Below, piece after piece: positions 8,303-17,466 of a stretch of 31,037 nucleotides of DNA; position 1 is the stretch's first letter, and every line of letters starts with the position of its first letter. The DNA comes from DATBLZ01 sp036555065 (GTDB lineage Bacteria > Pseudomonadota > Gammaproteobacteria > Steroidobacterales > Rariloculaceae). Under the pieces are notes generated by a model that saw only the letters and a program-made list of their open reading frames with translations, was not told the DNA's origin and ran no database searches. The stretch spans positions 1 through 31,037 of the forward strand of contig DATBLZ010000076.1 in assembly GCA_036555065.1 (NCBI GenBank), given 5' to 3'. The position numbers and the translations under genes are program-made.

Positions 8303-10930
8303 ATGAGTCTCACGAGTAGTCAACTGCGAGCGGCCTTCTTGGACTACTTCGCGAAGCACGGCCACAAAGTTGTGCCGAGCTCGTCGCTCGTCCCCGGCAA
8401 CGACCCGACACTCTTGTTCACGAATGCCGGCATGGTGCAGTTCAAGGACTGCTTCCTCGGCAAGGACAAGCGCAACTATGTGCGCGCGGCGTCGAGCCAA
8501 CGCTGCGTGCGCGCGGGCGGCAAGCACAACGACCTCGAGAACGTGGGCTACACGGCACGCCACCACACCTTCTTCGAGATGCTCGGCAACTTCTCCTTCG
8601 GTGACTACTTCAAGAAGGACGCGATCCATTTCGCCTGGGAGCTCGTCACGCGCACGCTCTCGATCGACGCGAAGCGCCTCATGGTCACGGTGTACAAGAC
8701 CGACGACGAGGCCTACGACCTCTGGCACAAGATGATCGGCCTACCCGCCGCCAAAATCGTCCGCGTCGGCGACAAACCCGGCGGCGGCTCCGACAATTTC
8801 TGGCAAATGGGCGACACGGGCCCGTGCGGCCCGTGCACCGAGATCTTCTACGACCACGGCTCGAAGATTGCGGGCGGGCCGCCGGGCTCGCCCGATGCCG
8901 ACGGCGATCGCTGGGTCGAGATCTGGAACCTCGTGTTCATGCAGTTCGATCGCGCGGCCGACGGCAAGCTCACGGCGCTGCCGAAGCCGTCGGTGGATAC
9001 CGGTGCGGGCCTCGAGCGTATGACTGCCGTGATGCAGGGCGTCAGCAACAATTACGACATCGACCTTTTCGTCGACCTCATCCGCGAAGCCGCGCGCTTG
9101 CTCGACACCGATGACCTCCAGAGCCCCTCGTTGCGCGTAATTGCGGACCACATTCGCGCGTGCAGCTTTCTCGTCGTCGACGGCGTGGTTCCGTCGAACG
9201 AAGGCCGCGGCTACGTGCTCCGCCGCATCGCGCGGCGCGCGATGCGGCACGGGCACAAGTTCGGCGTGAGCCCGGTGTTCTTCAACGAGCTCGTGCCGAC
9301 GCTTGCCAACGTGATGGGCGCTGCCTATCCCGAGCTCGTCGCGAAGCAGGCATTCGTGCGCGACGTGCTGCGAAAGGAGGGCGAGCAGTTTGCGCGCACG
9401 CTCGAAACCGGCATGGAAATTCTCGACTCCGCGATCGCGAAGCTCAAAGGTGCGAAGGTCATCGACGGCAACACCGTCTTCAAGTTGCACGACACGTACG
9501 GGTTCCCGACCGATCTCACGGCCGACATCGCGCGCGAGCGCGGGCTCACGGTCGACATCGAAGGCTACGAGCGAGCCATGGACGTTCAGCGGCGCCAATC
9601 GCAGGCCGCGAGCCAGTTCGGCGTCGATCTCACCGCAGGTGTCGAGATCGAGGGCAAGACGGATTTCTCGGGCTACGAAGCCGTGAGCGACTCAGGCCGG
9701 GTCGTGACGCTGCTCAAAGCCGCCGCTGCCGTCGACGACCTCAAGGCGGGCGACGAAGGCGAGGTCGTGCTCGACCGCACGCCTTTTTATGCCGAGTCCG
9801 GCGGACAGGTCGGCGATACGGGCGAGCTAGTGAACGCGGGTGCTCAGTTCGTCGTCAGCGACACGCAAAAACGCGGCGCGGCGCACTCGCACATCGGGAA
9901 GCTCGAAAAAGGCCGCATCAAGATAGGCGATAAGCTCACGGCAAACGTCGATGCCACGCGCCGCTCGGCGATCGTGCTCAACCACTCGGCCACGCATCTC
10001 TTACACGCGGCGCTGCGCAAGGTTCTGGGACAGCACGTTCAGCAAAAGGGCTCGCTGGTCGCGCCCGATCGGTTGCGGTTCGATTTCTCTCACTATGAAG
10101 CCGTAAGCGCCCCGGCGCTCGTCGCGATCGAGGCGCTCGTCAACGAGGAAATCCGCCGCAACAGCGCGGCCGACATCCGCGTCTTGCCGTATGACGAGGC
10201 GATCGCCGCGGGCGCGCTCGCGTTCTTCGGCGACAAGTACGGCGACCGTGTGCGCGTGCTCAAGCTCGGCGACCTCTCGACGGAGCTCTGCGGCGGCACG
10301 CATGTCGCGCGCTCGGGCGACATCGGGCTCTTCAAAATCACGGCCGAAACAGGGATCGCTGCGGGCGTACGCCGCATCGAAGCCGTAACCGGCCGGGGCG
10401 CGCTCGAGTGGGTCAATGCCGGCGAGGCGGCCTTGAAGAGCATCGCCGCCGTTCTCAAAGGCAGCCGCGAGGACGTCGACGCCAAAGTCGTGCAGCTCGC
10501 CGAGCGCGCTCGCTCGCTCGAGCGCGAGGTGCAGAGTCTCAAGACCAAGCTCGCAATGGGGGGCGCGGGTCGCGATCTCACCGCCGACGCGCGCGAGATC
10601 AACGGCATCAAAGTCCTCGTCGCGCGCCTCGACGGCACCGACGCAGAGGCGCTGAAGGCGGTGGCCGATCGGTTCAAGGACAAGCTGGGGTCGGGGGTCG
10701 TCGTGCTCGGCGGAGTCGAGGACGACAAGGTCAGGCTCGTCGCCGGGGTCACGCAGGATTTGACGGGCAAGCTCAAGGCCGGCCAGCTGATCCAGCTCGT
10801 CGCCAAGCACGTCGGCGGTAGCGGCGGCGGCCGCCCCGACTTTGCCCAAGGCGGGGGCACGTTGCCGGAGAAGCTCGACGAGGCGCTCGCGCTCGTCGCG
10901 CCTGCGATCGCTGCGGCGTCGGCAGCCTAG
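8303..10930 (+). CDS. alaS: Alanyl-tRNA synthetase
   Basis: AlaRS charges tRNA-Ala and clears mischarged Ser and Gly. The 875 aa product has the class II catalytic core at the N-terminus (FTNAGMVQFKDCFLG, then RCVRAGGKHNDLENVG). The editing domain has HSATH (H561, H565) and CGGTH (C663-H667), which bind zinc. The C-Ala oligomerisation domain ends with a glycine-rich GGSGGGRPDFAQGGG segment. Length and domain order are those of E. coli AlaRS (876 aa). It starts 50 bases after recX in the conserved recA-recX-alaS-csrA order. The lysC gene often found between alaS and csrA is absent. Confidence 0.99.
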   Translation: MSLTSSQLRAAFLDYFAKHGHKVVPSSSLVPGNDPTLLFTNAGMVQFKDCFLGKDKRNYVRAASSQRCVRAGGKHNDLENVGYTARHHTFFEMLGNFSFGDYFKKDAIHFAWELVTRTLSIDAKRLMVTVYKTDDEAYDLWHKMIGLPAAKIVRVGDKPGGGSDNFWQMGDTGPCGPCTEIFYDHGSKIAGGPPGSPDADGDRWVEIWNLVFMQFDRAADGKLTALPKPSVDTGAGLERMTAVMQGVSNNYDIDLFVDLIREAARLLDTDDLQSPSLRVIADHIRACSFLVVDGVVPSNEGRGYVLRRIARRAMRHGHKFGVSPVFFNELVPTLANVMGAAYPELVAKQAFVRDVLRKEGEQFARTLETGMEILDSAIAKLKGAKVIDGNTVFKLHDTYGFPTDLTADIARERGLTVDIEGYERAMDVQRRQSQAASQFGVDLTAGVEIEGKTDFSGYEAVSDSGRVVTLLKAAAAVDDLKAGDEGEVVLDRTPFYAESGGQVGDTGELVNAGAQFVVSDTQKRGAAHSHIGKLEKGRIKIGDKLTANVDATRRSAIVLNHSATHLLHAALRKVLGQHVQQKGSLVAPDRLRFDFSHYEAVSAPALVAIEALVNEEIRRNSAADIRVLPYDEAIAAGALAFFGDKYGDRVRVLKLGDLSTELCGGTHVARSGDIGLFKITAETGIAAGVRRIEAVTGRGALEWVNAGEAALKSIAAVLKGSREDVDAKVVQLAERARSLEREVQSLKTKLAMGGAGRDLTADAREINGIKVLVARLDGTDAEALKAVADRFKDKLGSGVVVLGGVEDDKVRLVAGVTQDLTGKLKAGQLIQLVAKHVGGSGGGRPDFAQGGGTLPEKLDEALALVAPAIAAASAA

Positions 10931-11124
10931 ACCTGTTCTAAACGACGCCGCGAAAACAAGCCGCTACCTGGGAAAATCGATTACCATTGCCCGCGCGGGT
11001 CCCGAGGATTCGACCGGAGCCCGCCATGGGGGAGACCGGCCAGAACTGCAAAGCACAAAAGAGCGGCCGGCTAGCCACGGAAGTCCTGGAAACGGCGATA
11101 ACAAGACCGACAAGGAGTTTGGCT

Positions 11125-11352
11125 ATGCTGATTTTGACTCGCAGGGTGGGCGAGACGGTGGTCATCGGCAACGACGTCACCGTGACGGTGCTCGGGGTAA
11201 AGGGGAATCAAGTTCGGTTGGGCGTCAATGCGCCGCGCGAAGTCGCGGTGCATCGCGAGGAGATATTCGAGCGCATCAAGCGCGAACGCGCCGGCGCAGA
11301 CTTGCCTCAGCCGCAAGTCGTCAACGGCACGCGCCCGCATAGCACCGCCTGA
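11125..11352 (+). CDS. csrA: Carbon storage regulator CsrA
   Basis: CsrA is a dimeric RNA-binding protein that binds GGA motifs near ribosome-binding sites and controls translation and mRNA stability. The 75 aa product is nearly identical to E. coli CsrA over residues 1-50 (MLILTRRVGET, GVKGNQVRLGVNAP, AVHREEIFERI) and keeps the RNA-contacting residues L4 and R44. The tail after residue 55 is longer than in E. coli (61 aa). The ATG at 11125 follows AAGGAG (11112-11117) at good spacing. The frame is open upstream to 10987, but that part has no CsrA similarity. The 194-base gap after alaS should hold its promoter; I see no clear consensus there. Confidence 0.98.
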   Translation: MLILTRRVGETVVIGNDVTVTVLGVKGNQVRLGVNAPREVAVHREEIFERIKRERAGADLPQPQVVNGTRPHSTA

Positions 11353-11354
11353 CG

Positions 11355-11384
11355 TTCGCGATTATCGCAGCCAATCGCTAGAAT
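11355..11384 (+). promoter_or_regulatory. Candidate sigma-70 promoter of tRNA-Ser
   Basis: A -10-like TAGAAT (11379-11384) lies 18 bases after a weak -35-like TTCGCG (11355-11360), between the csrA stop and the tRNA. Transcription from it would give a leader of about 30 bases before the mature 5' end. Confidence 0.45.
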
Positions 11385-11422
11385 CTCGACCGCGTTCAGC
11401 GGGGCCGTATGCGTTTACCCAC

Positions 11423-11513
11423 GGAGAGGTGGCCGAGTGGTCGAAGGCGCACCCCTGCTAAGGGTGTAAGGGCCAAAAGCCCTTCGAGGGTTCGAATCCC
11501 TCCCTCTCCGCCA
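11423..11513 (+). tRNA. serV: tRNA-Ser(GCU)
   Basis: A 91-base class II tRNA. The acceptor stem GGAGAGG (11423-11429) pairs with CCTCTCC (11503-11509), followed by discriminator G and encoded CCA (11511-11513). The anticodon stem CACCC/GGGTG encloses CTGCTAA, giving anticodon GCT (11457-11459), which reads AGC and AGU serine codons. A long variable arm (AAGGGCCAAAAGCCCTT) is typical of tRNA-Ser, and the T loop GGTTCGAATCC is standard. The position after csrA matches E. coli serV. Confidence 0.97.
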
Positions 11514-11530
11514 CGCCCGCCGCCGTACAC

Positions 11531-13294
11531 ATGACGCTAATGAGCCCAGCGAGCGTCGAGAGGCTTTATGCGGAAGGGCTCGTGCCGCTCGTTATCAGCG
11601 TCACTGGGCATCGCGATCTCGTAGCTGCCGAAGTACCCCGTATCCGCGAGCTCCTCGGCGCGTTCTTCGAGCAGCTGCGCGCGCGCTTTCCCGATCGGCC
11701 GCTGCAGATTCTCTCTGCTCTGGCCGAAGGGTCGGACAGGCTCGTCGCCGAAGTCGCGCTCGCGCACGGCGTGCGGCTCGCCGTGCCCCTGCCGATGCCG
11801 AAGCACCTTTACATCCTCGATTTCGAGACGGAGGAATCGCGCCAAGAGTTCGAGCGCCTCTGCGCCGACGCGCATGCCGTCTACGAGCTGCCGATCGCCG
11901 AAGATGCCACGGATGAGGACCTCCGACAGGCGGGCGACCACCGCGACCGACAGTACGCTCGGCTCGGCGTATTTCTCTGCGCCCACTGCCACTTGCTGCT
12001 CGCTCTTTGGGACGGCAAACCGTCGAACGAGGTCGGCGGTACGGCGCAGGTCGTGAGGTTTCATCACGACGACGCCATGGCGGGCTATGGGCCTCTCGGC
12101 GCCGTAACTCAGCACCTGCTCGTCGACGACCAAAGCGATCTCGTCTATCACGTCGTCGTCTCGCGCGACCGCCCCGACGGTGCGCCGCTGGCCGGCCTCG
12201 GCGTGCTCAGCTGCGGATGGCTTACGACCGACGAGCTCGAGCCAAGAACCACCGAGCTCCCGCCGAAGTATGTGCGGATCTTCGAGCGCACGAGCGAATT
12301 CAATCGCGACGCGCGCGTGCACCGCGGCCGGTCCGACGCGCAGTATTACCCGCTGATCGGCGACGAAGATCCGATTGCGTTCGCCGGCGAGACGCGCAAT
12401 ATCAATAGGCTCTTCTGCGCCGCAGATTCGCTGGCCATCTATTTCCAGAGCCGCATGCTGCGCGCGTTTCGCGTCACTCACGCGCTCGCGTTCGTCATGG
12501 GCTTGATGTTCATTCTCTACTCCGATGTTCAGGCACGGCGCCCTTTCATGATCGGGTTCTTTCTGTGTTTCGTCGCCACGTTCACCGTGTACTACTTTGC
12601 GGCGCGGCAAAAATGGCAGGAGAAGTATCTCGAGTATCGCGCGCTCGCCGAAGGCCTGCGCGTGCAGTTCTACTGGGCGGTCGCCGGCGTTACCGGCGAC
12701 CTGGCGACGAAATACGCGCACGACAATTTCCTGCAGAAGCAGGACGTCGATCTCGTCTGGATCCGCAACGTCATGCGTGTCGCAGGAATCGGCTGCGACG
12801 TAGCGCCCGACCTCGATGCCGAAAAGCTCGCTTTCGTGATCCATGAGTGGATCGGCGATGAGAAGAGCGGCGGGCAGCTCCAATACTATCGCCGGACGGT
12901 GACACAGTATGTCGAGAAGAGCGGTCAGCTCGATCGGCTGGGCCGGCTCACGGGCGTGGTCGTGACCTCGATCCTCATCGCATCGGTGATCGTCGCTTCC
13001 AACGGCGTGCGCGGCTTCCTCTTCGCGGCGTTGGGCTCGTTGCTGCTGCTTCTCAGCGTGCGCCAGTCATACGCGTACCGGATCGCCGAGAAGGAGCTCA
13101 TCAAGCAGTACGAGTTCATGTACCGCATCTTCAGAAAAGCGCGCCGGCGTCTCCAGGCCGCTTCGAGCGACGCCGAACGCCGACGCATACTGCACGTGCT
13201 CGGGCAATCGGCGCTCGAGGAGCACGCCGAGTGGATACTGCTCCACCGTGGGCGCCCGCTCGATCGGGGCAAGCTCTGGCGGATGGAGTCATAA
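11531..13294 (+). CDS. SLOG-domain protein with four TM helices (SLOG/SLATT-like membrane protein)
   Basis: A 587 aa protein. The N-terminal part has SLOG (LOG/TRPM-like Rossmann) motifs: LVISVTGHRDL (20-30), LSALAEGSDRLVAEVAL (61-77) and LLLALWDG...GGTAQVV (156-175), with the GGT nucleotide-binding turn. SLOG domains are predicted to sense or process NAD- or nucleotide-derived ligands. After a linker come two pairs of TM helices (about 316-332 and 338-357; 474-490 and 494-511). Each pair is followed by a charged helix, the first being KYLEYRALAEGLRVQFYW (365-382), which resembles SLATT/DUF4231 membrane effectors. These architectures are predicted in nucleotide-signal conflict systems, but no nucleotide cyclase is in this window. 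A second ATG lies at 11540. It starts 17 bases after tRNA-Ser and converges on the secreted orphan gene. The domain reading comes from motifs only. Confidence 0.8.
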   Translation: MTLMSPASVERLYAEGLVPLVISVTGHRDLVAAEVPRIRELLGAFFEQLRARFPDRPLQILSALAEGSDRLVAEVALAHGVRLAVPLPMPKHLYILDFETEESRQEFERLCADAHAVYELPIAEDATDEDLRQAGDHRDRQYARLGVFLCAHCHLLLALWDGKPSNEVGGTAQVVRFHHDDAMAGYGPLGAVTQHLLVDDQSDLVYHVVVSRDRPDGAPLAGLGVLSCGWLTTDELEPRTTELPPKYVRIFERTSEFNRDARVHRGRSDAQYYPLIGDEDPIAFAGETRNINRLFCAADSLAIYFQSRMLRAFRVTHALAFVMGLMFILYSDVQARRPFMIGFFLCFVATFTVYYFAARQKWQEKYLEYRALAEGLRVQFYWAVAGVTGDLATKYAHDNFLQKQDVDLVWIRNVMRVAGIGCDVAPDLDAEKLAFVIHEWIGDEKSGGQLQYYRRTVTQYVEKSGQLDRLGRLTGVVVTSILIASVIVASNGVRGFLFAALGSLLLLLSVRQSYAYRIAEKELIKQYEFMYRIFRKARRRLQAASSDAERRRILHVLGQSALEEHAEWILLHRGRPLDRGKLWRMES

Positions 13295-13358
13295 CGCTAG
13301 CTCGCGGCCGAGCGGCATGGCCTCCGCCACGCCGCCCGGCCCGGCGCCAAGACGCCGA

Positions 13359-14993
13359 CTACGGAATAATGATTTCGTCGGTCACGAGCAGCGGCAAGTT
13401 GAGGTCCGCCGGCACCTCGAACCGGTCGTACTCGTCGCGATGCAACAACCGATCGTGGGTCGTGAACGCCACCTGGACGAAGTTGGCCACTAACGCGCCC
13501 TCGAAGTTCGCCTCGACCGGGCAAGCGGCGAAATCGGCCGCCTGCGCGGCGCGCGCGCCGTCGAGGAACGCTGCTATCGCCGTTTCGTAGTCATGATGGA
13601 GCAGCGCTTCTGAGCCAGTGCGTAGCCGGAACCTCAGGTTCTCTTCGTCGCCGTCACTGATGCAGGATTCCGCGTCGTTGATGTTCAACCTCGTGGTGTC
13701 GAGCTGAGTAACGACACTCGCGATTTCCGTGACGACGTTGCTCACATACCGCACGGGGCCTGCGTGAAACGAGCGGCGGACCATGCCTTTCATTTGATTG
13801 CACTGCGCCGTCTCGTCCAGCATGAAGCCCTTCTGGTCCTCGTAATCCCCGAAAGCGGGCACGGGGCTGCCAAGGATCCGCTCGCGAAAGTTTATGTTTA
13901 CGTTGCACCCGGGTCTCTGCTCGAGGGGCGTATCGGCGTAGTCGATCAAAGCCGGCGGAGTCTCGATGGCGTTGACGCCCTGGAACTGGGCGGTCGTTCG
14001 AAATGCCGTGACCTGGAGCCAGTAGCCTTCTTCACCTTCGAACTTGCCCTTGTAACTCATATAGCGCGGCAGAATCACGTCCTCGACCGCCGACAATAGT
14101 GCGCGCCAGTCGGCAAACTGGGGCAGGCCCGAAGAGCCCGGCTCGAGCATCCCCTGGCAGCTGCCCGTCCCGGCGAGCTCTCTCGGCAGCAAGATTCTGG
14201 GGATGAAGACGTCGAAAAACTTGTTACCAATCTTCTTCTTCACCCACCGCGGATCCTTGCCGACACACACGTCGAGGTCGAAGACGCCGGGCACGGTGAT
14301 GTTCGTCGCTGCCATGATGACCGAGTTTTGATTGATGAACGTGCGCTCGCCTTCGCCGGTCGGCTCGTTCCGCAAGGTCGTCAAGGTCGGATCCGGCGGT
14401 CCCTCGACTACGTCGTCGCAGGTGGCGTCGGTGTCGGCGACGACGACCAGGAGATCGTCCCAATAGAAGCTGTTGACCGTCGGCGAATACATAGTCAGCC
14501 CACAGTAGAGAGCGTCGTCGGGCACTGAAAACTGCGTGTACTGGCCGTCGGTGTATACATCGATCGGGTCCGCACCGCCTTGGCCGGGTAGGAAAATCGG
14601 AGTGATCGTCGAACCGACGCCGGACGCATTCACTTGGAGCGAGACGTAGCTCACCGGTCGAGAGAAGTGGACGGTTGCGGTGACGGCCGCATCACCCGTG
14701 CTCGCATAGGACAGGCGCATGCTTCCGGGGGCTGAGACGTATGGCACCGCACGGTTGTCGTTCGTCCACTGCGCGATGTCGAAGCCCTCCGACGTGTGCG
14801 ACAGCGTGAACTGAGTTTGCTCATCGACGAAGACGGGATTGTAGCCATCGGGTTGTCCGGGGGGGCCCGCGGATTCGGGAGCAGTGTCGAAATTGAAAGT
14901 AACCGTCTGTCCTACGGCCGGGCCGGCGACCCCAATCGCGGTCAGCCCGGACAGCAAGACGGCTGCCGGTACTCTTTTCAGTGACGTAAACAC
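13359..14993 (-). CDS. Secreted protein of unknown function
   Basis: A 544 aa protein that I do not recognise. The start is GTG at 14993, preceded by a strong Shine-Dalgarno (AAAAGGAG on the minus strand, + positions 15000-15007). The N-terminus MFTSLKRVPAAVLLSGLTAI plus an AVGQ cleavage region (about residue 29) is a classical Sec signal peptide, so the protein is exported. Residues about 30-190 are rich in beta-prone Thr, Ser, Val and aromatic residues and could be a carbohydrate-binding-like sandwich. The rest carries scattered cysteines (such as CVGKDPRWVKKK, CQGMLEPG, CNVNINFRERI and CISDGDEENLRFRLRTG) that may form disulfides. No lipobox, LPXTG, PEP-CTERM or catalytic motif is visible. 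Its gene ends 64 bases from the SLOG gene end (convergent) and starts about 215 bases after the TIR-TPR gene. Confidence 0.85.
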   Translation of the reverse strand: MFTSLKRVPAAVLLSGLTAIGVAGPAVGQTVTFNFDTAPESAGPPGQPDGYNPVFVDEQTQFTLSHTSEGFDIAQWTNDNRAVPYVSAPGSMRLSYASTGDAAVTATVHFSRPVSYVSLQVNASGVGSTITPIFLPGQGGADPIDVYTDGQYTQFSVPDDALYCGLTMYSPTVNSFYWDDLLVVVADTDATCDDVVEGPPDPTLTTLRNEPTGEGERTFINQNSVIMAATNITVPGVFDLDVCVGKDPRWVKKKIGNKFFDVFIPRILLPRELAGTGSCQGMLEPGSSGLPQFADWRALLSAVEDVILPRYMSYKGKFEGEEGYWLQVTAFRTTAQFQGVNAIETPPALIDYADTPLEQRPGCNVNINFRERILGSPVPAFGDYEDQKGFMLDETAQCNQMKGMVRRSFHAGPVRYVSNVVTEIASVVTQLDTTRLNINDAESCISDGDEENLRFRLRTGSEALLHHDYETAIAAFLDGARAAQAADFAACPVEANFEGALVANFVQVAFTTHDRLLHRDEYDRFEVPADLNLPLLVTDEIIIP

Positions 14994-15208
14994 TTCGTTC
15001 TCCTTTTTATTTTCTGGGGGAATCTAAACGAGCAGTTTGCCGCGCGATGAAACATTCGTTGTTGGATGCACGGAACTGCGGGAGTACGGTTCGACGTTAT
15101 CACAAACTTGCGCACGACTAACACCGCGATGCGCGCGTCGATTATTGTCAAACGTCGGTTCGCGACCGCAAGCAGGTCGGTTTCTCGACCTCGGCGCGCG
15201 CACGCGCG
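14994..15208. other. Intergenic gap between TIR-TPR gene and secreted orphan gene
   Basis: The gap is about 215 bases, with a locally lower GC stretch just upstream of the orphan gene (near 15000-15020). It should hold the orphan's promoter. I see no clear -35/-10 pair, hairpin terminator or repeat in it. Confidence 0.5.
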
Positions 15209-17437
15209 CTAACGTGTATCGGTTGCTGCGGTGCGCAGATCGCGATAACGGGCCGCATCCTCGGGACGGCCCCACGCCGTGTAGAGGTCTACGAGATATT
15301 GCGAGGCCGCTTCGATTTGCGAAACGCGGGCGCCGGTTCCGAGGCTCAGGACCCCATAGGCGTGAGTCAACAGTGGCTCGGCCTCGTCAAAACGCCTCAG
15401 GGCCGATAGCGACGCGCCTTCGAGCGCCTCCGCCCACGCCGCGCGCCAATGCTCGGCCCCAAAGGCGGCCGCGAGCGACTCGCGGGCAGCGGCTGCGATG
15501 GCGAGCGCGTCGTCCGGTTGGCCGGTCTTGAGCAACAGAACGGCGATGCCGGATTGCGTGATAGCGATATCGGGATGACCGCTCGGCAGCAACCGCTGAT
15601 TCATCGCGAGCGCCTCCTCGAGCATCGGCCGCGCCTCCTCGTAATCGCCCTGCTCTACGAGCCAGCCTGCGAGGTTCTGTAGGCCGTAGGCGACCTCGGG
15701 GTGGTCGCCGCCATACGCGCTGCGATAGATCGCGAGCGCTTGGCGTGAGAGTTCCAACGCGCGCTCGACCTTCCCTTGGTCGTAGTACACGAAGGCTAAG
15801 TTATTGAGCGACTGCGCGGTCTGCGGGTGCTGTGCGCCGAGTGCGGCAATGCGTATGTCGAGCGCGCGCTGGTAGTGCTCTTCCGCGGCCGCGAAGTTCT
15901 TCGCGTCGTGGAGCACGAAGGCGAGATTGTTGTATGCGACGGCTACGTTTGGATGGTTCTCGCCGAGCAATCGCCGGATGATGTCGAGCGACTCGCGGAA
16001 CAGCTTTTCGCTCTCCGCGTATTCACCGGCTTCGTATAGAAACACCGCGAGATTGTTGAGGCTGTCGGTGATGTCCGGATGGACCCCGCTCGGGATCAGC
16101 GTGCGGCGCATCGCGAGCGCTTCCCGTAGCAGGGGCTCGGCTTCCTCGTAGCGCGCTTGGCTCGCGAGCGCCAGCCCGAGTTGGTCCAGGCTCCTCGCCA
16201 AGTCGAGGCTTGTCGTGTCGGCGGTTGGCCGTTGGAGCTCGATGGCTTCGCGCAGAAGCCGCTCGGCTTCCTCGAACATGCCCTCGAGTGAGCGCACGTG
16301 TGCGAGTCCGAGAAGGCTTTGCGCAAGCTCTGCAGGATTCAGCTCGGTGGCCTCGCGCTGCGTCTGAATGGCCTTTTCGTACATTTGGGTTGCCGTCGCG
16401 AATTCGGCTTGCAGGCCCAATACCTGGCCGATGTTCGCCTCGCTGCGCGCCACTTCGAGGTTGCGATCGCCGAAAAGCGTCCTACGAGTCGCCAAACCGC
16501 GTTCGAGCAAGGTTCGCGCGTCGTCGTAGAGACCGAGGCTCTTATAGACCGTGCCCATCGTGTCCATGAGTGTTGCCCGAATCGCGGGCTGATCCTGGAG
16601 CTCGAACTCGATGCGCCGGGCGCCGCTATCTAGGATCTCGCGCGCCGTGATCGTGTTGCCGAGTGCCTCGCTCGGATCTGAGACTTCGAAGAGCTCGACG
16701 AGAAAGCTCGTCACTTGCCGTGAGGTCTCGGCCTCGGTTTGGGCGCGCGCACGCTGCTCGACGGCTTCCGAGCGCGCGAGCAGTGCCGCGATCGACAATC
16801 CCGTTGTCACGACCATCCCGGCCATCGAGACCGCGGCGATCGCCATCATGCGCCGGTTGCGGCGATGGAGCTCGCGCTGCCTCAAGTCGTCGAAGCCGAC
16901 GCCGAGCATGCCGGCGATGAGCTTGATCGTGGCGTTCGCCGGGCCGTCCTTGGCGTCGCGTGCGTCGGCAGCGATCGGCTCGGTGCGCACGGCGCCAAGG
17001 TTGCCGTCGGCCGCGAGCTTGTAGCGCAAGGCCGGCGGGAAGCACTCCTCGTCCGCGCGGCCCGGGAGATCCGTCGCGTTCGGCTCGCCGGCGACGATCA
17101 GGCAGAAGATCCGATCCTCGCGTCCGAGACGTTTGAACGCGACGATTTCTTCGTTGACCCACTTCGAGCGTGCCGCGGCCGGCGAGCAAACGACGAGCTG
17201 GCACGCGGATTGAGCGAGCGCTTCGCTGATCACCGCGCCGAGATCGTTCGCGCTCGGTAACTCTTCGCGATCGCGGAATATCGGCGCGAGCCGGCCGGGG
17301 ACCACACCGTACCGCGTGCGCTGGCCGACGAGGTACTTCGGTGGCTTGTAGCTTTCGAGTGAACGGTGCAGCCAGCGCGCCCATTTGTCGTCGGTGTGGC
17401 TGTAGCTGATGAAGGCCTTGTATCGCGCTTCTTCCAA
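15209..17437 (-). CDS. TIR domain - TM helix - TPR repeat protein
   Basis: A 742 aa protein. Residues about 5-120 are a TIR-type domain: YKAFISYSHTDDKWARWLH, then PIFRDREELPSANDLG, LVVCSPAAARSKWVNEEI (E96/E97 at the position of the TIR NADase glutamate) and RIFCLIVAGEP. One TM helix lies at about 197-220, preceded by a basic stretch (HRRNRR). Residues about 235-740 are tandem TPR units of the 42-residue kinesin-light-chain/TPR_10 type, with repeating LNNLA and HP motifs. The segment SFLVELFEVSDPSEALGNTI after the TM is the linker usually seen after a Ser/Thr kinase domain in gammaproteobacterial kinase-TPR proteins, so the TIR seems to take the kinase's place. Whether it is an NADase or a protein-interaction TIR cannot be decided. 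It is divergent from the O-demethylase gene. Confidence 0.9.
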   Translation of the reverse strand: MEEARYKAFISYSHTDDKWARWLHRSLESYKPPKYLVGQRTRYGVVPGRLAPIFRDREELPSANDLGAVISEALAQSACQLVVCSPAAARSKWVNEEIVAFKRLGREDRIFCLIVAGEPNATDLPGRADEECFPPALRYKLAADGNLGAVRTEPIAADARDAKDGPANATIKLIAGMLGVGFDDLRQRELHRRNRRMMAIAAVSMAGMVVTTGLSIAALLARSEAVEQRARAQTEAETSRQVTSFLVELFEVSDPSEALGNTITAREILDSGARRIEFELQDQPAIRATLMDTMGTVYKSLGLYDDARTLLERGLATRRTLFGDRNLEVARSEANIGQVLGLQAEFATATQMYEKAIQTQREATELNPAELAQSLLGLAHVRSLEGMFEEAERLLREAIELQRPTADTTSLDLARSLDQLGLALASQARYEEAEPLLREALAMRRTLIPSGVHPDITDSLNNLAVFLYEAGEYAESEKLFRESLDIIRRLLGENHPNVAVAYNNLAFVLHDAKNFAAAEEHYQRALDIRIAALGAQHPQTAQSLNNLAFVYYDQGKVERALELSRQALAIYRSAYGGDHPEVAYGLQNLAGWLVEQGDYEEARPMLEEALAMNQRLLPSGHPDIAITQSGIAVLLLKTGQPDDALAIAAAARESLAAAFGAEHWRAAWAEALEGASLSALRRFDEAEPLLTHAYGVLSLGTGARVSQIEAASQYLVDLYTAWGRPEDAARYRDLRTAATDTR

Positions 17438-17466
17438 GAGTGGCCTCGTGCGCAGCCTGTTTTTCG

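Noticed and set aside
10987..11124. N-terminal extension of csrA
   Set aside because: The frame is open, but CsrA starts exactly at MLILTRR behind AAGGAG; the upstream residues are not conserved.
11537..12883. Long open frame antisense to the SLOG gene
   Set aside because: No recognisable domain, and fully explained by the codon bias of the sense gene.
11423..17437. Genomic island integrated at tRNA-Ser
   Set aside because: Accessory genes follow the tRNA, but no integrase is present and I could not find a repeat of the tRNA 3' end downstream.
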